In this document: positions 21,563-21,768 of the stretch, piece by piece | Position numbering within the stretch: position 1 is the first letter of the stretch | Layout of the letters: every line of letters starts with the position of its first letter | Assembly: GCA_964579305.1 (NCBI GenBank) | Contig: CAZOGY010000056.1 | Coordinates: 1-21,768, forward strand | Direction: 5' to 3' | DNA length: 21,768 bases | Source: JBCBWG01 sp964579305 | GTDB lineage: Bacteria > Pseudomonadota > Alphaproteobacteria > Rhizobiales > Hyphomicrobiaceae | Translations under genes and position numbers: made by a program | Notes under the pieces: generated by a model | Seen by the model: the letters and a program-made list of their open reading frames with translations, nothing else | Database searches by the model: none | Told to the model about the DNA's origin: nothing

Positions 21563-21768
21563 ATCATTTCAAGCGCATGTGGCTTCGCCCGCCCCGGTTT
21601 GGGTTTTGAAGGGGCGCTGCGTGTTCTGGTTCCCGCGAGGACGCCCTGAACGGATGAGCTCCAAAGCGTCGGCGGCCGTCGGCCGGCTGTGGCGGGTGTT
21701 CAGCCGTGACAGCGCATGCCGGTCGTTGTGAGCCTTACGATGCAGGCGGCAAGTCCGGTCGGGTGCGC

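Noticed and set aside
21563..21768. A short frame from the ATG at 21656 near the right edge.
   Set aside because: It stops after 25 codons without a suitable ribosome binding site, and nothing in the final 206 bp matches a gene I know.

Overview
The window looks like chromosomal housekeeping DNA from a GC-rich alphaproteobacterium, most likely of the order Hyphomicrobiales (Rhizobiales). This rests on three gene blocks typical of that group: (J-domain protein)-cobS-cobT divergent from bolA; (CNNM/CorC protein)-aroB-aroK divergent from xerD-accA; and secA beside a parvulin-argJ-mutT block. Initiation at GTG and TTG is frequent. The species cannot be named from the sequence alone. No phage, transposase, CRISPR array, rRNA or tRNA gene was recognised.

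Layout. 1-3929 (minus strand): a J-domain protein, then cobS, an unrecognised 61-residue ORF and cobT. CobS and CobT are the AAA+ and MIDAS/vWA subunits that drive aerobic cobaltochelatase in B12 synthesis. 4027-4332 (plus): bolA, divergent from that operon and convergent with the next. 4431-7738 (minus): a CNNM/CorC membrane protein, aroB and aroK (shikimate pathway). 8025-11030 (plus): a 47-residue membrane protein, a 623-residue exported helical protein of unknown family, and xerD overlapping it by 4 bp. 11118-12089: accA (fatty acid synthesis). 12430-13461: a YafK-type L,D-transpeptidase lipoprotein. 13940-16810 (minus): secA. 17204-20558 (plus): an exported parvulin-type prolyl isomerase, argJ, a thiopurine S-methyltransferase-like gene and a MutT Nudix hydrolase; the last two overlap by 4 bp. 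20663-21562 (plus): a small cysteine-rich exported protein and a DUF1330 protein. 21563-21768 holds nothing I can assign.

The least conventional material is outside the well-known genes. A dispersed repeat has one partial copy at the left edge, where it contains the cobT stop codon, and a second copy at 13732-13900 with imperfect terminal inverted repeats. Strong intergenic dyads lie at 4356-4407, 12288-12319, 13674-13719 and 21106-21158. A 14-bp unit is repeated three times at 7834-7875. Three GGTCAG motifs at exact 10-bp spacing lie just upstream of the CorC-like gene. Among the genes, the 623-residue exported protein coupled to xerD, the 61-residue ORF between cobS and cobT, and the methyltransferase between argJ and mutT deserve a second look. 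I do not see a clearly new multi-gene system; most of the window is conserved core genome.
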